In this document: positions 41,285 through 51,392 of the stretch, piece after piece
How positions within the stretch are numbered: the first letter of the stretch is position 1
How the letters are laid out: each line of letters begins with the position of its first letter
NCBI GenBank assembly: GCA_021399435.1
Contig: JAJTUP010000104.1
Location: forward strand, 62,001-126,000
DNA length: 64,000 nucleotides
Direction of reading: 5' to 3'
From: Diaporthe sp. PMI_573
Lineage: Eukaryota > Ascomycota > Sordariomycetes > Diaporthales > Diaporthaceae
Made by a program: the position numbers and the translations under genes
Notes under the pieces: generated by a model
Seen by the model: the letters and a program-made list of their open reading frames with translations, nothing else
What the model was told of the DNA's origin: nothing
Database searches by the model: none

Positions 41285-42970
41285 ATGCCTAAGGCTCTCT
41301 TACACGAAGACCGCATCCAATCGGCGATTGAGGCACTGAAGTCACAGCAGATTCAAAGTATTAAAGGTGCTGCAGCAGCATATGACGTCCCATACTCGAC
41401 ACTTCAGAATCGTCTCAAGGGACGCGTCTCGCGTCAACAATCGCAGGTCACGCGTCGAAAGCTTCTCCCCACCGAAGAAGCTGCCTTGATCCAATGGATC
41501 GAGTCATTGGACAACCGTGGCATGTCGCCAACAATTGCATATATTCGACAAATGGCTGATCTTCTCATCCTTGAGCGCGGAAGCCTTATTACCCTCGATG
41601 CGTCTGTCACAACGACTCCGGACCCCAAGACTACTGTTGGCGAGAACTGGGTCCGACGACTCCTTAAGCGGCAACCCCACCTGATATCCAAGTATTCTCG
41701 AAAGTATGACTACCAACGAGCTCTATGCGAAGACCCAAAGAAGATATCAGCATGGTTTCAGCGTGTTAGGGACACTATTGAGGAAAATGGCATCCTTGAC
41801 TGTGATATTTACAATGTTGACGAAACTGGCTTTCAAATGGGGGTGGCAAGTACGGCTAAGGTGGTAACTCGATCTGACCGGAGGAATCGACCTGTTGTCG
41901 TTCAGCCTGGGAATCGGGAGTGGACTACTGTCTTCGAATGTATTAATGCAGCTGGTTGGAGCCTTGATCCAATGATCATTTTCCCCGGCAAGGTACATAT
42001 ATCGAAATGGTACGAAGACTCTCCGGTGCCAAAGACCTGGCGCGTTGCCGTTAGCGATAACGGCTGGACAACAGATGACCTTACCCTCGAATGGCTTACA
42101 GAGGTTTTCGAGCCTCAAACTCGAAGCCGAACAGTTGGTCGTTACCGACTTCTCCTTCTTGATGGCCACGGGAGCCACCGGACTGCTGCATTCGACCGAT
42201 TCTGTAAGGAGCGATTGATTCTCACTGAGGCTATGCCACCACACTCATCGCACCGTACGCAAGCTCTTGATGTTGGCTGCTTCTCAGTCCTTAAGCGAGC
42301 ATATGGCGACCTTGTCAAGGCGATGATAGCGGTTGGGGTTCATCATATTGACAAGCCAAACTTTCTTGAGCTTTTACTTGGGGCTCGAAAGAAGACCTTC
42401 ACCTCGAAGAATATCAAAAGCAGCTTTTCAGCAACTGGAATCGTCCCTCTCGATCCAAGTCGGGTACTCGACCGGCTCCAAATTGTCATACGAACGCCAA
42501 GTCCACCAGCCCCTGAGCTACCAGCCCCCCCAAGTTCAGCATTACCCCTCAAAACTCCAGCAAATATCGTTGAGCTTGAACGTATACGGAAGCAGCGGCA
42601 AAAGACAATTAGTCCTACAGATCGAGTATTCCAGAAGATGGTCAAAGGGTGCCAGATGGCCATGCATCACGCTGTTCTCTTGAGCGAAGAGAACTCACGG
42701 CTCCGGGCTGAAAATGCTCGCCAGAAGAAAAAACGGGCACAGCGTCGAGCCTTCCTCCAAACTGGAGGGACTATGACAGTTGGAGAGGCGATAGGTCAGC
42801 TTGAGGCCAAGAAGGCCCCTCAAAAGAGCTCTCATCGGGAGGTACGGGTGGAGGGGGGAGGAGCCGATGGACCAAACTCAGCTGTACCGCCAGTTCGGAA
42901 GCGTGCACCATGGAAGTGCAGCATTTGTGCCTCAACTGAACATACTGCTAGGAAGTGCCCTAGTAAATAA
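41285..42970 (+). CDS. Fot1/pogo transposase, full length
   Basis: The 561-residue product has an N-terminal pipsqueak-type helix (residues ~5-48), a CENP-B-type helix (~60-130), and a DDE_1 catalytic domain with Asp179 (IYNVDETGF), Asp293 (LLLDGHGSH) and Asp329 (ALDVGCFSVLKRAYG). The last two are 35 residues apart, giving the DD35D arrangement of Fot1. A Lys/Arg/Gln-rich coiled segment near 480 is followed by a C-terminal CCHC knuckle (CSICASTEHTARKC). There are no stops or frameshifts, so it may be active. HSSHRTQALDV replaces the more common HSSHLLQPLDV just before the third Asp. Confidence 0.92.
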   Translation: MPKALLHEDRIQSAIEALKSQQIQSIKGAAAAYDVPYSTLQNRLKGRVSRQQSQVTRRKLLPTEEAALIQWIESLDNRGMSPTIAYIRQMADLLILERGSLITLDASVTTTPDPKTTVGENWVRRLLKRQPHLISKYSRKYDYQRALCEDPKKISAWFQRVRDTIEENGILDCDIYNVDETGFQMGVASTAKVVTRSDRRNRPVVVQPGNREWTTVFECINAAGWSLDPMIIFPGKVHISKWYEDSPVPKTWRVAVSDNGWTTDDLTLEWLTEVFEPQTRSRTVGRYRLLLLDGHGSHRTAAFDRFCKERLILTEAMPPHSSHRTQALDVGCFSVLKRAYGDLVKAMIAVGVHHIDKPNFLELLLGARKKTFTSKNIKSSFSATGIVPLDPSRVLDRLQIVIRTPSPPAPELPAPPSSALPLKTPANIVELERIRKQRQKTISPTDRVFQKMVKGCQMAMHHAVLLSEENSRLRAENARQKKKRAQRRAFLQTGGTMTVGEAIGQLEAKKAPQKSSHREVRVEGGGADGPNSAVPPVRKRAPWKCSICASTEHTARKCPSK

Positions 42971-43042
42971 GGTCTCGATTGATATAACTCTAGAGTAGAT
43001 TGGATGTTTTCTTATATTGTGAGGTGGACCTGAAGTCAAAGA

Positions 43043-43107
43043 TGGTGGGGTGCGGGGCGGAAAAGCGATCGAGTCGGTGGTCCGATCGAGTTGGTGGTAG
43101 ATTACGT
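43043..43107 (-). repeat. Right TIR of Fot1-type element
   Basis: This is the inverted partner of 41176-41240; it contains the shared CGATCGAGTCGGTGGTCCGAT segment. Confidence 0.8.
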
Positions 43108-44020
43108 TAAGACCAGCAATACCGCCAAGACTGCCAAGACTTGCTAAGAAGATGATGTTGTAGAAAGAAGAGAGGTAATGTATTAGCTCTACTTGTTGGA
43201 ATAGCACCTGGTTGGATCGCACGTAGTTCGATAGGTTGGGTGTGCTTAGTCAGCCGGGGGCCCGGCTGGGGAAGAGTGGCCTCTTCCCCTTCGTACGATA
43301 GTACACCCGTTTCCCTAAGCAAGCAATACAATCAGAACCAACCAACAGACCCCTACGTACGTACGTACTATCGCCATATGGCAAAGGCCATTCAACACTT
43401 GGCATATATCCGACGCAGCTCGCAAAGGAGGGCTATTACGAGCCCAGAAGCGAAACAGGAATGGCTGCGCAGGCTCGAAAAGCGGGAACAAGGAGGTAAA
43501 TATTCGAGACTCTACAATATGACCGACAAGAAATGGGACTCGTGGCAGGAAAGAACGGCAGGTGAAGAGGTTAGCCGCAGATGGACGCTTTCTAACGACC
43601 AGTACTTGGGTAACCTTTCAGGAAATATACGACGATTTCCAAAAGTACCAAGCCAACCAAGAAAGGACGAAAACAGCCATTTTCCGATGGTGGGATTGAT
43701 GATATACTTGAAGATACCTCGTAGTTTCCAAACATCACACTAAATAAAGCAAGACAAAAATACAACAGGAATACATAAGGACCTGTATGTTTCTCATTAA
43801 CCTTAGTACCGGAACTTAAGGTAGAACTTAAGCTGGTGGTTTTCGTGCCCAATAAGTAAGCAGACTCTTTCTGGTTCTGCCTGTCCGCAGCTACAGTATT
43901 ATATAAATACGGTCTGGAATCACTGGACAAAATGTGCCGAGCGGATCCGCATCAATGGCCTGCCCATCTTCCAAGATTCGGTCTCCTCCACCTTGCCGTT
44001 TTCCTTCTTGACATTTCTGC
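43108..44020. other. Intergenic, possible LTR relic
   Basis: A plus-strand ORF at 43240-43743 has no domain. The stretch 43225-43330, with an inverted-repeat-rich ccggctggggaagag and cttccccttcg, could be a retroelement leader, but this is not demonstrated. Confidence 0.3.
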
Positions 44021-44996
44021 TCACGAATACTCGCCCAAGACCACAGCCCTCCACTGCTTTTCCCTCCCGGTCTGAGGAGTCGCCGCGGCCGAGGGAGTCT
44101 TTGTGTTCGGAGGCGTCTTCACGACTGCAAGACTCTTCGCAGGGTCCAAAACATCCGGCTGACCCGCGGTGTCGCCCTCGACGGCAGTAGCGCCAGACAG
44201 CGATTCCGCATCGGCCATCTCGGTATCCTCCCTGGAGGCGTCCTCTCTAGAAGCCTCCTTCACAAGTGAACTGGCCAGCACAGGAGAACTGGCCTCCGCG
44301 GCAGAGCTGGTCATTATGGGAGAACTTGCTACCGCAGAACTAGATGGACTGACAGGTCTGGACTTCTTGGGAGTCCCCGGCTGCTTCTTATTCCGAAGGG
44401 CCTCCCGAGCCCGGAACCTCTCCCTGAACCGCTCAGCCGTGTCACGCCCCCCCAACAGGGCGGCGGACGTAAACACCAGGCAGCCTCAGGTTTACCGCGG
44501 AAATCCACTCGGTCGGCAGGGCCTTAAGCGCACTCTTGGGGAAGGTGTAGGACTTCTCGGGCGAGGCCGGAAACTTGAAGTTGCCCGGCTCGCCTTCGAC
44601 GTCCTCGAACAACAGCATGGGGAAGACGCGCTCCCTGACCTTGGGTCCGCCCGCCCTGAAGTCGCCCTTCCAGCCCGCGATGACCTTCTTGGTCCTGCGG
44701 GTCCCGGGCTGGACGCGCACTCGGTCCACCGTGTATTGTTCCTCTGGCAGGTCTCTCCACAGGTTCGCCTTTTTGAAGGTAAAGTTAATGCCGATCTGGC
44801 GTTCCCAGGCATCCCAGGGGAGCGGGGTGCACATCCACCATCCATCGTACTTTGCGTCTTTGTAGTAGGCCTGGTAGATCTCGCCCAGGACCGGGTATGT
44901 GACGCCGCTGAAGCCGTCGTCCTGGCTCTGTGGGGTGGTGGACTTTGAGAGGGAACGTGGGGATGGGTTGGCAGTATTGATGGCAGTAAATGACAT
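44021..44996 (-). CDS. Conserved-looking hypothetical protein with poly-G frameshift
   Basis: Two minus-strand frames join if one base is removed from a run of seven G (44447-44453): ...LRLPGVYVRRPVGG continues as RDTAERFRERFRAREALRNKKQPGTPKKS. The ATG at 44996 (MSFTAINTANPSP) is a plausible start, though the open frame extends to 45245 and an upstream exon is possible. The core (VLGEIYQAYYKDAKYDGWWMC, WDAWERQIG, KKVIAGWKGDF, FPMLLFEDVEGEPGNFKFP) is rich in aromatic residues and looks like a folded domain. The C-terminal part is Ser/Ala/Thr-rich. I do not recognise the family. It is either a frameshifted gene or a sequencing slip. Confidence 0.5.
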
Positions 44997-45528
44997 TTTG
45001 GGCCGAGGCTCTGCAGGCTTTGCAGCTGCAGCCTTGTGTCGTTCTGCTGGTTGCGCACTGTCTGCAGGCTCCTGTGAAGACTCGTGTGCGCTCTCAAGAG
45101 CAGCCAATGCACTCTTTGGGGTTAGAGACTGGGGCGTAGGGACGCTGTACTCCCCGGAAGATGCTGCTGTCGCTTTGGCGTCTCTGCTTGCTGACAGAGG
45201 CGAAGGGGGGGATGCTCGGACCAGGTGATGACACAATGGCTGCAATGTAGCAAGTGCGCAATTACCAGATGTGCTCTCAACTCCTTCCTAAGCTGCGTTA
45301 AGGTGCACTTTATTTTCCCAGATTTGTTGAACAACACTCTGACTTTAAACCAATACGATTTATAGTTTAGGCAATTATAGGGGTTCTCTTTATGCGCATA
45401 GTTAGAAGTGGCTTCTAGACGGACATGGAAACATTTGCATAACCATAGAACTAGATGGATTTTATCATGCCTACTTCCTTGCAGGCTAGCTCGTAACACC
45501 TAGTGCAATGACTCACGGGAACAGTGGC

Positions 45529-45980
45529 CATGTCCGGCTAATTGACAAGCCGGGGGGTGTACCAGATCTCGGGCACACAGCTTGGCGGTAGTCAGCAAAT
45601 TAGGTTTAGCACAATGCACGGACCTTAGCTACCGCCGAGGTCGTAATTGTTCAAACTGAGTGTATATACTGTACATATCAAAAGTCACTCGCGACGCTGT
45701 AAGAAGGTCCCAGATCTTGCATGGCTGAAATGCTCCATTTTGGTGGGGAAGCTGATTTTCCCACCAAAAGTCGGCCACTTCAGACTGGCACTGCAGCCCC
45801 ACCAACCCCTCTAAACTAATAAAATCAATTGAAAATAAGCAATTAGAAGCAGTTGGCACCAATACGTGCCAGCTTGTATTGATCTTTTCGCCCTGGGTGG
45901 GTGCTGGGGTTGGCTAAAGTTGGTAGACTTGCTAAATATCCGCCACTATCTGATAAAAACCACTATGTGATGAACCACGT
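45529..45980. mobile_element. Remnant end of the 58-kb Fot1-type family
   Basis: From about 45720 (catggctgaaatgctccattttggtgggga) to 45980 (...aaccacgt, then TA) the sequence parallels the right end of the element at 57.8-60.1 kb, with many substitutions. A weaker match (atgtccggctaattgacaa) lies at about 45529. No transposase remains. Confidence 0.75.
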
Positions 45981-46159
45981 TATATATGTCGCTGATCCTG
46001 TTACACCATTCAGCAAAGTCAGCGCAGTGATGTCGCATAACTGGCCAACGTGCCGGTCACACAGAAACCGAGACTCCTCAACCGACCCAGGGAGCAGGCT
46101 CACTGAGCAATTTTCATTATCGAGATTACAGTTTCGCTACTGCTTGTTAGAGCTCAGCT

Positions 46160-47308
46160 ATGCCTCCAGAAAGACTGGAGATCAAAGGCGATCTCAATTC
46201 TTACTTCCAATACCACAACAGAATCGCTTCATTCTTGAACTGGAACCTCGACTGGGAGATCGACAAATCTAAGCCTGCCCCTGAGCAGCTTGCCCGTGCC
46301 GGCTTTTTCTCGTATGCAACCAAACCTTTCCTCGCCGACAACGTTATCTGTCCCTATTGTGAACTTGCCATGGATCTTTGGAAACCTCGCGATGAACCTT
46401 TACTGTTACACCAGACGATATCCCCTGGCTGCAGCTTCGTCCTCGGCCGACAAACTCTGCGCAACGTTGACGACGCCAGCAGCAATGACCTCAAAACCAT
46501 CGCTGAACCAAGGTTTACTGAGACAGACAACGCAATGTCAAACAAGAAGGATCATATAAGCACCGCTCCTCGGTTGAAGCGGGTCGCAGCAGTCGCTCCC
46601 AACAGAACCTTACAGCAGGAGCAAAGAACAAGCCACGGTGACTGGGGCCCACCAAGCACACAAGCTAGCACGGGCCTTAAGAGACAGGAGCGCGTTACTG
46701 CCCTCAAGGAAAGGAAGTCCCTAAAGATTGCCGAATCTGTTTCTAGAGGGATGCACGCTGTCACACGGACTCCACCGCTGGAAAAGCAGCGTCAACGCCT
46801 AGTGAAAGCCCACGATGAATCTGCCTTAGACAAAATCATATACGGACAACAGCGTTCTTCCCAGCCACCCGCAGGAGTTGAGGTACCTACAAAGCCTTTG
46901 CCACTGAGGCGAGGAAAGGTTTTCTATGGACAAATAAACCCGCGAATACACTGGACACGTCCCCACTCACATGAGTGGTACGAGAGAAAGGAGGTGGAGA
47001 TCGCGGCTCGTGGAGGACGTAAAGCCAACTTTGGAAAGGCAGTACAACGAATGAGAGAACAGAGACAGATGGAGGCGCCTGACAAATGGGAAGAGAATTT
47101 ACCAGAACGCGTCCGCGATAACGAGGCATGGCTCGGCGTGATGCGATATCATCACGGCCGAACGCATGGTGTCCCGTCTAATCACGCGCATCGGGCCAGT
47201 AAACAACATCGGCTCGTCGGAAGGAAACGCCATAAAAAGTTTGGGACTATGGGAATCTGTCCCTCGCGCGATCGCGGCAACCCCGACAACCAAGAGAGTC
47301 CCGACTAA
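46160..47308 (+). CDS. BIR-domain protein
   Basis: The ATG at 46160 opens a 382-residue protein without introns. Residues ~18-95 form a BIR (inhibitor-of-apoptosis repeat) zinc fold: an N-terminal RIASFLNW block, ARAGFF, then C-x2-C-x16-H-x6-C (ICPYC, LWKPRDEPLLLH, SPGC), exactly the BIR spacing, with the conserved Trp and Asp between. The remainder is basic and mostly disordered, with one conserved-looking stretch (KVFYGQINPRIHWTRPHSHEWYERKE). Known fungal BIR proteins are survivin/Bir1 relatives that act at centromeres and in cell death, but those are longer and usually have two BIRs. This one, in a transposon-rich block, may be a distinct family. The last ~60 residues may include an unspliced intron. 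Confidence 0.75.
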   Translation: MPPERLEIKGDLNSYFQYHNRIASFLNWNLDWEIDKSKPAPEQLARAGFFSYATKPFLADNVICPYCELAMDLWKPRDEPLLLHQTISPGCSFVLGRQTLRNVDDASSNDLKTIAEPRFTETDNAMSNKKDHISTAPRLKRVAAVAPNRTLQQEQRTSHGDWGPPSTQASTGLKRQERVTALKERKSLKIAESVSRGMHAVTRTPPLEKQRQRLVKAHDESALDKIIYGQQRSSQPPAGVEVPTKPLPLRRGKVFYGQINPRIHWTRPHSHEWYERKEVEIAARGGRKANFGKAVQRMREQRQMEAPDKWEENLPERVRDNEAWLGVMRYHHGRTHGVPSNHAHRASKQHRLVGRKRHKKFGTMGICPSRDRGNPDNQESPD

Positions 47309-48058
47309 TGTTCTCCTCGAACGATGGTTTCTTGTTGGCTCACGCCTCTGTTTATCATCCTGCCGTGTATGTCGCTACCTCCTCGACCACAGTTAGATCC
47401 TCCCGGAATTCTATTCCAACCTTGCTCTTCATCACGGTAGCTAACACACTTCCTTCGCATCCCTTGTCCATCGTGATGACGAGTTTTCTCGCCTTTTCTC
47501 CCTCTCCCACTATGCCTACGCTCCAGATCTTCTCTGTTTACCCCGCGGTTTCCAAACTGGGGTTTCTTGTGTTCGCCCTCATTAAACCTTACATGTTTGG
47601 TCGTTTGGGGTTTAAGATAGCCTTCGACTGATCGATAGTCTCGAGTTATAGAATTTCGCTTGAGGAGGGTAATGCTGAATCGGACTATAGAATGAACTGG
47701 ATGGCTTGCCTACAATCTATTACACGCTTGCTTTTAGTTGTCTAAGCAGTTTACTGTGGCACATGTTCGGATGAGATTTGCCTCTGTATCACTTCAGCAC
47801 TCCAATCCAAGTCGTGCGGTGGCAAGAAGATAATGAGGATATTAAAGCGATAGGCGTAGGTGACGACGTCGATACTATAGTGCCCAGCGAAACCGTCGAG
47901 AAATAGACATCACCATATCGCTCCCTCAGACGCCCGGCGACCGTTCGCCATCTCTGGCGGGTCCTTATCCTCTTGCCAGTCAAAGCAGAAGAGGTCACTA
48001 ATGCCAAACCACTGCTCGAGATAAGCCGGAGACGTGGCTCAAGACGCTCGAGACAAGG
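47309..48058. other. Intergenic, possible upstream coding of next gene
   Basis: A hydrophobic ORF (47308-47631) has no domain. The frame of the 48059 gene stays open for ~20 codons upstream (KPETWLKTLET), so an earlier exon may exist here. Confidence 0.35.
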
Positions 48059-48619
48059 ATGGACACGGCAAGGGCTGCGGTCAACCAGGAGGCAGACATA
48101 CAGATAAGCCTCCAGCATTCCATGGACCACATCACCAGGGCAAACGTTACAGACGAACGTGCTATCAGCCTCAGAAAGGCAATCGACGTACAAAACGAGA
48201 CCACCACCCTCAGGCAGGCCGAGGCAGCAGAGATCGATGTAAAACTGTCATCCGCACGGGAAGAGGTCGTACTCTGCGAGGAGAAGCAGTCTTCTGCAGT
48301 TGGGGACCACAAAAAGGGGCTGGAGAAGAACAAAGCCATGATAAGCAGATATAAGGCCGCGGTTGACAAGAAGAAACTGTGGGATCTTGTAGCTAGCACA
48401 ACCCATGTTGGACCATTGAATTTGTGGCGCATATTGAGTCAGCAACCTGACGTGTTGGAAAGTCTAGAGGACACAGCGACCGATATCAGCATACCTGGTA
48501 TGAATAACACGAAAATTCTCTTCATCACGCAAGACCAAGAAGAAATGTATCATAAACAGCACCGCACAAACGTGTATCTTGTAAGATCCATCCATCGCCT
48601 AATGGGGAGAAAGCCATAA
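48059..48619 (+). CDS. Coiled-coil hypothetical protein
   Basis: The ORF encodes 186 residues, of which the first ~110 are strongly helical with heptad-like spacing (SMDHITRANVTDERAISLRK, EAAEIDVKLSSAREEVVLCE). A more globular tail includes LWDLVASTTHVGPLNLWRIL. No domain or family is recognised. The start at 48059 is not certain because the frame is open upstream. No signal peptide or membrane segment is present. Confidence 0.4.
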   Translation: MDTARAAVNQEADIQISLQHSMDHITRANVTDERAISLRKAIDVQNETTTLRQAEAAEIDVKLSSAREEVVLCEEKQSSAVGDHKKGLEKNKAMISRYKAAVDKKKLWDLVASTTHVGPLNLWRILSQQPDVLESLEDTATDISIPGMNNTKILFITQDQEEMYHKQHRTNVYLVRSIHRLMGRKP

Positions 48620-48704
48620 TGCTAATTTCACGCTATTTTATCGACCATTCTGTCCCACCCAATGTTGCATCGTAACTGTTGGCGTCAATTATTCTACTTG
48701 ACTT

Positions 48705-49367
48705 CTATAATGTGATAGACTTGCAGCCTGTGACAACGGGAGCTTTTGATGGAAATGCAAAGCGTTTGAGAAACACTGTGGTGACGACGGCACTATGGAT
48801 GATAAAGTCGGCATTTTCGTGGTCTTGAGTGATGATCTTGACCGGGACGTCGCGAAACTCCGGCTGAGGTAAAGACGTGTTGCGAGCCGCATGAGATGCC
48901 ATGGGCGAGTCTTGTGACGATGTTTTCGGAGGCTGTGTTGAGCGCTGGCGATAGCACTGCCATTGGGCGATGGCTAACATGACGGCCACAAGATAGGAAT
49001 CTCGGGCAGCATTTTGCGGGATGAGTCGCTTGTGTCGTAATTTCTGGAGACTTTCGATCGGGACGTTGGCACTGTGATTTGGACCAGGCGTAACCCGGTA
49101 CAATTTGCTGCGATTCTGCTGCAGATCAGTCCTGTTGACAAAGGCCAGGACTGGCATGTCTGACCATGACCGAGTACTGCGGTGATCTTGGCTTCCAACG
49201 GTCTGTCCGCTACTACTAGGCACGCCGCCGTAGGACACAGCAAGCTGCGTAGAAGCGCTATCAAGGCATCCCCTGTTCTTGTTCAGTTTCCACAAGAGTG
49301 CAACCCGCACACCTTTTTTCACAACTTGATCTCCGAAGCGAACCTCGAGATCTATTTCACATCTTGC
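48705..49367 (-). CDS. Conserved fungal protein of unknown function (last exon)
   Basis: The coding frame begins just after a likely splice acceptor (TTCCCTGTCACAG, ending 49368) and runs to a stop at 48705. It includes VLAFVNRTDLQQN, SANVPIESLQKLRHKRLIPQNAARDSYLVAVMLAIAQ, and a C-terminal VPVKIITQDHENADFIIHSAVVTTVFLKRF. The DAYLVAVML-type helix followed by a late beta-rich segment is a layout I associate with an uncharacterised family widespread in ascomycetes. The first exon was not found. Function is unknown. Confidence 0.5.
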   Translation of the reverse strand, partial: ARCEIDLEVRFGDQVVKKGVRVALLWKLNKNRGCLDSASTQLAVSYGGVPSSSGQTVGSQDHRSTRSWSDMPVLAFVNRTDLQQNRSKLYRVTPGPNHSANVPIESLQKLRHKRLIPQNAARDSYLVAVMLAIAQWQCYRQRSTQPPKTSSQDSPMASHAARNTSLPQPEFRDVPVKIITQDHENADFIIHSAVVTTVFLKRFAFPSKAPVVTGCKSITL

Positions 49368-49523
49368 CTGTGACAGGGAAATCAATTATCAGCTCATAGC
49401 ATGAGATTTTAGGGCTGGTAGGTGTGGGGGTGCGTCAAGCATGTTTTGATATATTACAAATCTAGCTGACTGAATATTGATATTGGAATTGGACTGCAAT
49501 ATTTACTTTGTATGCGTTACTCT

Positions 49524-49772
49524 TTACCTCGAGTCGCGGCACTGTGGACTGTCAGGAGCAATGTTTCCAAGAGCCCAAACGGCCTGCTCGCGGACATCAG
49601 GCTCTGGGCTGGCAAGGAGCTCGACGAAGATGGGGACGGCGCCGGCCTTGATAACGACCTGTGTCTGCGCAGCGCTGCCCGAGGCGATGTTAGTGAGGGC
49701 CCATGCAGCCTCGAGTTGCACGAGGGTGTGAGGTGATTGAAGGAACTTGGCGAAACGGCTGACGCCCAAGGA
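49524..49772 (-). pseudogene. Importin-alpha ARM-repeat shard
   Basis: About 80 residues match armadillo repeats of importin-alpha almost word for word: [68 protein letters not shown]. The parent gene has about ten such repeats plus an N-terminal IBB domain. Neither side continues here. It is a fragment of a housekeeping nuclear-import gene carried into this region, with a well-preserved frame. Confidence 0.9.
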
Positions 49773-50065
49773 CCTATTAAAGAGCTATGCTGAGCGTCAT
49801 TAATCAAACGCTCTATCTTCGGGTCTGGGTCCACCCGAAGAATTTCTGGCTACCCAGACGTTGACTGTGAAGGAACCGCGATCTAGGAACGGGTCTAAAT
49901 ATAATGTCCGCTCTTCCCAAATCGTCCACTAACGTTAGGTGAGATCCACTCAAGGAATGCAGGCTGGAAGGGTGGCTGCATGTCCCAGTTTGCCAATAAC
50001 CAATGAGGACAGGCAGATATCGTGACCGTCCGGCGCATGAGTCACTGACGACTAGAATTCACTCT

Positions 50066-50072
50066 CTATAAA
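50066..50072 (+). promoter_or_regulatory. TATA box candidate
   Basis: The motif TCTATAAAA lies about 140 bases upstream of the ATG at 50211, on the same strand. Confidence 0.45.
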
Positions 50073-50210
50073 ACGGGCCAGGGCGTCAATCTGTATCATG
50101 TTTTTTAACTATCCAACAACACCCTCTTCAAAACTCGCACTAAAGTTGAAGACCAAATTATTTAAAATCCACACATTCCACTTGGCCGAGACTTCACTTG
50201 CCTCGATCAC

Positions 50211-50846
50211 ATGAAGGACCACGAAGCATATAATCGAGAGAAGGGTATACCCGGCGTCGACTTCGATCCTTCCAATCCGTGTCTTTTATGCCAAGCCAAC
50301 TACGCTGCGGACTCTGTTCATAATGGTCAGAACCACGATTTGGGCGCAAGGCGATTGGCGGAGTCCATCTTAAAATACATGGACAGCGTACATTTTAGTA
50401 ATGACGAATACGTTCGATCGATTCAGACAGAGAAAGAAGATGTTTCACTCGGGAATCAAGCTTGTCACCTTCCTATAGGCTCCCACAAACAGAACAGCGA
50501 CAATTGTTTGGATTCTTACAAGCGTTTTGACGACTTAATGCTCACAAGGAATTGCTGTATATTTCAGAAGGGGGCTCCACGCCAAAAGACTATAAGATTC
50601 CACGAACATAGGACCGTCACGAACAAATCTTTGCCGCCTGGAACACACTATGTCAAAAAGTCTAAACATACAGGCAACAAAAGGTCAGCTTCAAGAAACA
50701 TACCAAGGGATCTCACCTATCAACAACGCGGATGCAGAGACAGAGCACACCTGTCAAGGAAGCAGCAGCAAGACGTCCATAAGGATACTATTTGGGAGAG
50801 CATAGAAGAATCGAGTATTAAAGACTGTATTGTGGTTAAATTATAG
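50211..50846 (+). CDS. Hypothetical protein with CxxC motif
   Basis: The ATG at 50211, preceded by a TATA-like box, opens a clean 211-residue frame. The N-terminal part (DFDPSNPCLLCQANYAADSVHN) has a CxxC pair. The middle is hydrophilic, with a Cys-rich NCCIF, and the last ~90 residues are basic (YVKKSKHTGNKRSASRN). No domain is recognised. No signal peptide is present. A short GGATATTCGCAC motif, like the transposon ends nearby, follows the gene at 50869. Confidence 0.45.
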   Translation: MKDHEAYNREKGIPGVDFDPSNPCLLCQANYAADSVHNGQNHDLGARRLAESILKYMDSVHFSNDEYVRSIQTEKEDVSLGNQACHLPIGSHKQNSDNCLDSYKRFDDLMLTRNCCIFQKGAPRQKTIRFHEHRTVTNKSLPPGTHYVKKSKHTGNKRSASRNIPRDLTYQQRGCRDRAHLSRKQQQDVHKDTIWESIEESSIKDCIVVKL

Positions 50847-50868
50847 AAGAGGATCTAAATAAGAACGT

Positions 50869-50880
50869 GGATATTCGCAC
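50869..50880 (+). repeat. Isolated GGATATTCGCAC end-like motif
   Basis: This 12-mer is identical to the outer end of the element at 20475. No partner was found, so it may be a degraded terminus or chance. Confidence 0.35.
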
Positions 50881-51196
50881 AACATATAATCCAGCGACGC
50901 AGTTGCTAGTTTGGACCCCCAAACCCACGTTGTTGTACAAAGCATCATATTATAGCCGATTAAGGAAGGGTATCAACTGTCCTACATTGTGATTCCAGTG
51001 CGTCTACCCATCTTATAACCTGACCTGCCCATCCCTCATGGATCTCGATGCACGCTGGCCTGAGCGAGGCTCAGCCCTGACTTGGGCGCCGTATGGGCCT
51101 GAGCGGTGCTGCGGTGCCTTTCGCCGATGCTACGGTGCCCTTCACCGGGCCTCCGACGGGCCCGAAGTGCTGCCTTCCAACAGAATAATATATATG

Positions 51197-51250
51197 AATG
51201 CGGATATTCGCGTACCCTAAATCGGATGCCGCGTACCTTTTTCTGACTAA
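51197..51250 (+). repeat. Left TIR of small element
   Basis: This is an exact inverted partner of 51961-52014. Confidence 0.9.
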
Positions 51251-51392
51251 GCAGGGCTGCAGCCAATCAGAGCCTCCCATTTTAGTACACGCCACCGGTC
51301 AACATGGTGCGTTTTGCAGCCTCAACCATATGCTCTGCTAAACCTCCTTAACCCACCAACATTTAACCACCCATCTACTATTAACGCTTTAG

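Larger units (their letters stand above)
41176..43107. mobile_element. Intact Fot1/pogo-type element with TA duplication
   Basis: The element is 1932 bp. Inverted repeats of ~60 bp begin ACGTAATCTACCACC at 41176 and end GTGGTAGATTACGT at 43107. TA lies on each side (41174-41175 and 43108-43109), the expected target duplication. It encodes a full-length transposase. Close similarity of the two repeats and an open coding frame suggest a recent insertion. Confidence 0.9.

Noticed and set aside
42333..42998. Extra plus-strand ORFs within the Fot1 element
   Set aside because: They overlap the intact transposase in another frame and have no independent support.
43240..43743. 167-codon plus-strand ORF
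   Set aside because: There is no domain. The 5' part looks like a possible retroelement leader rather than protein.
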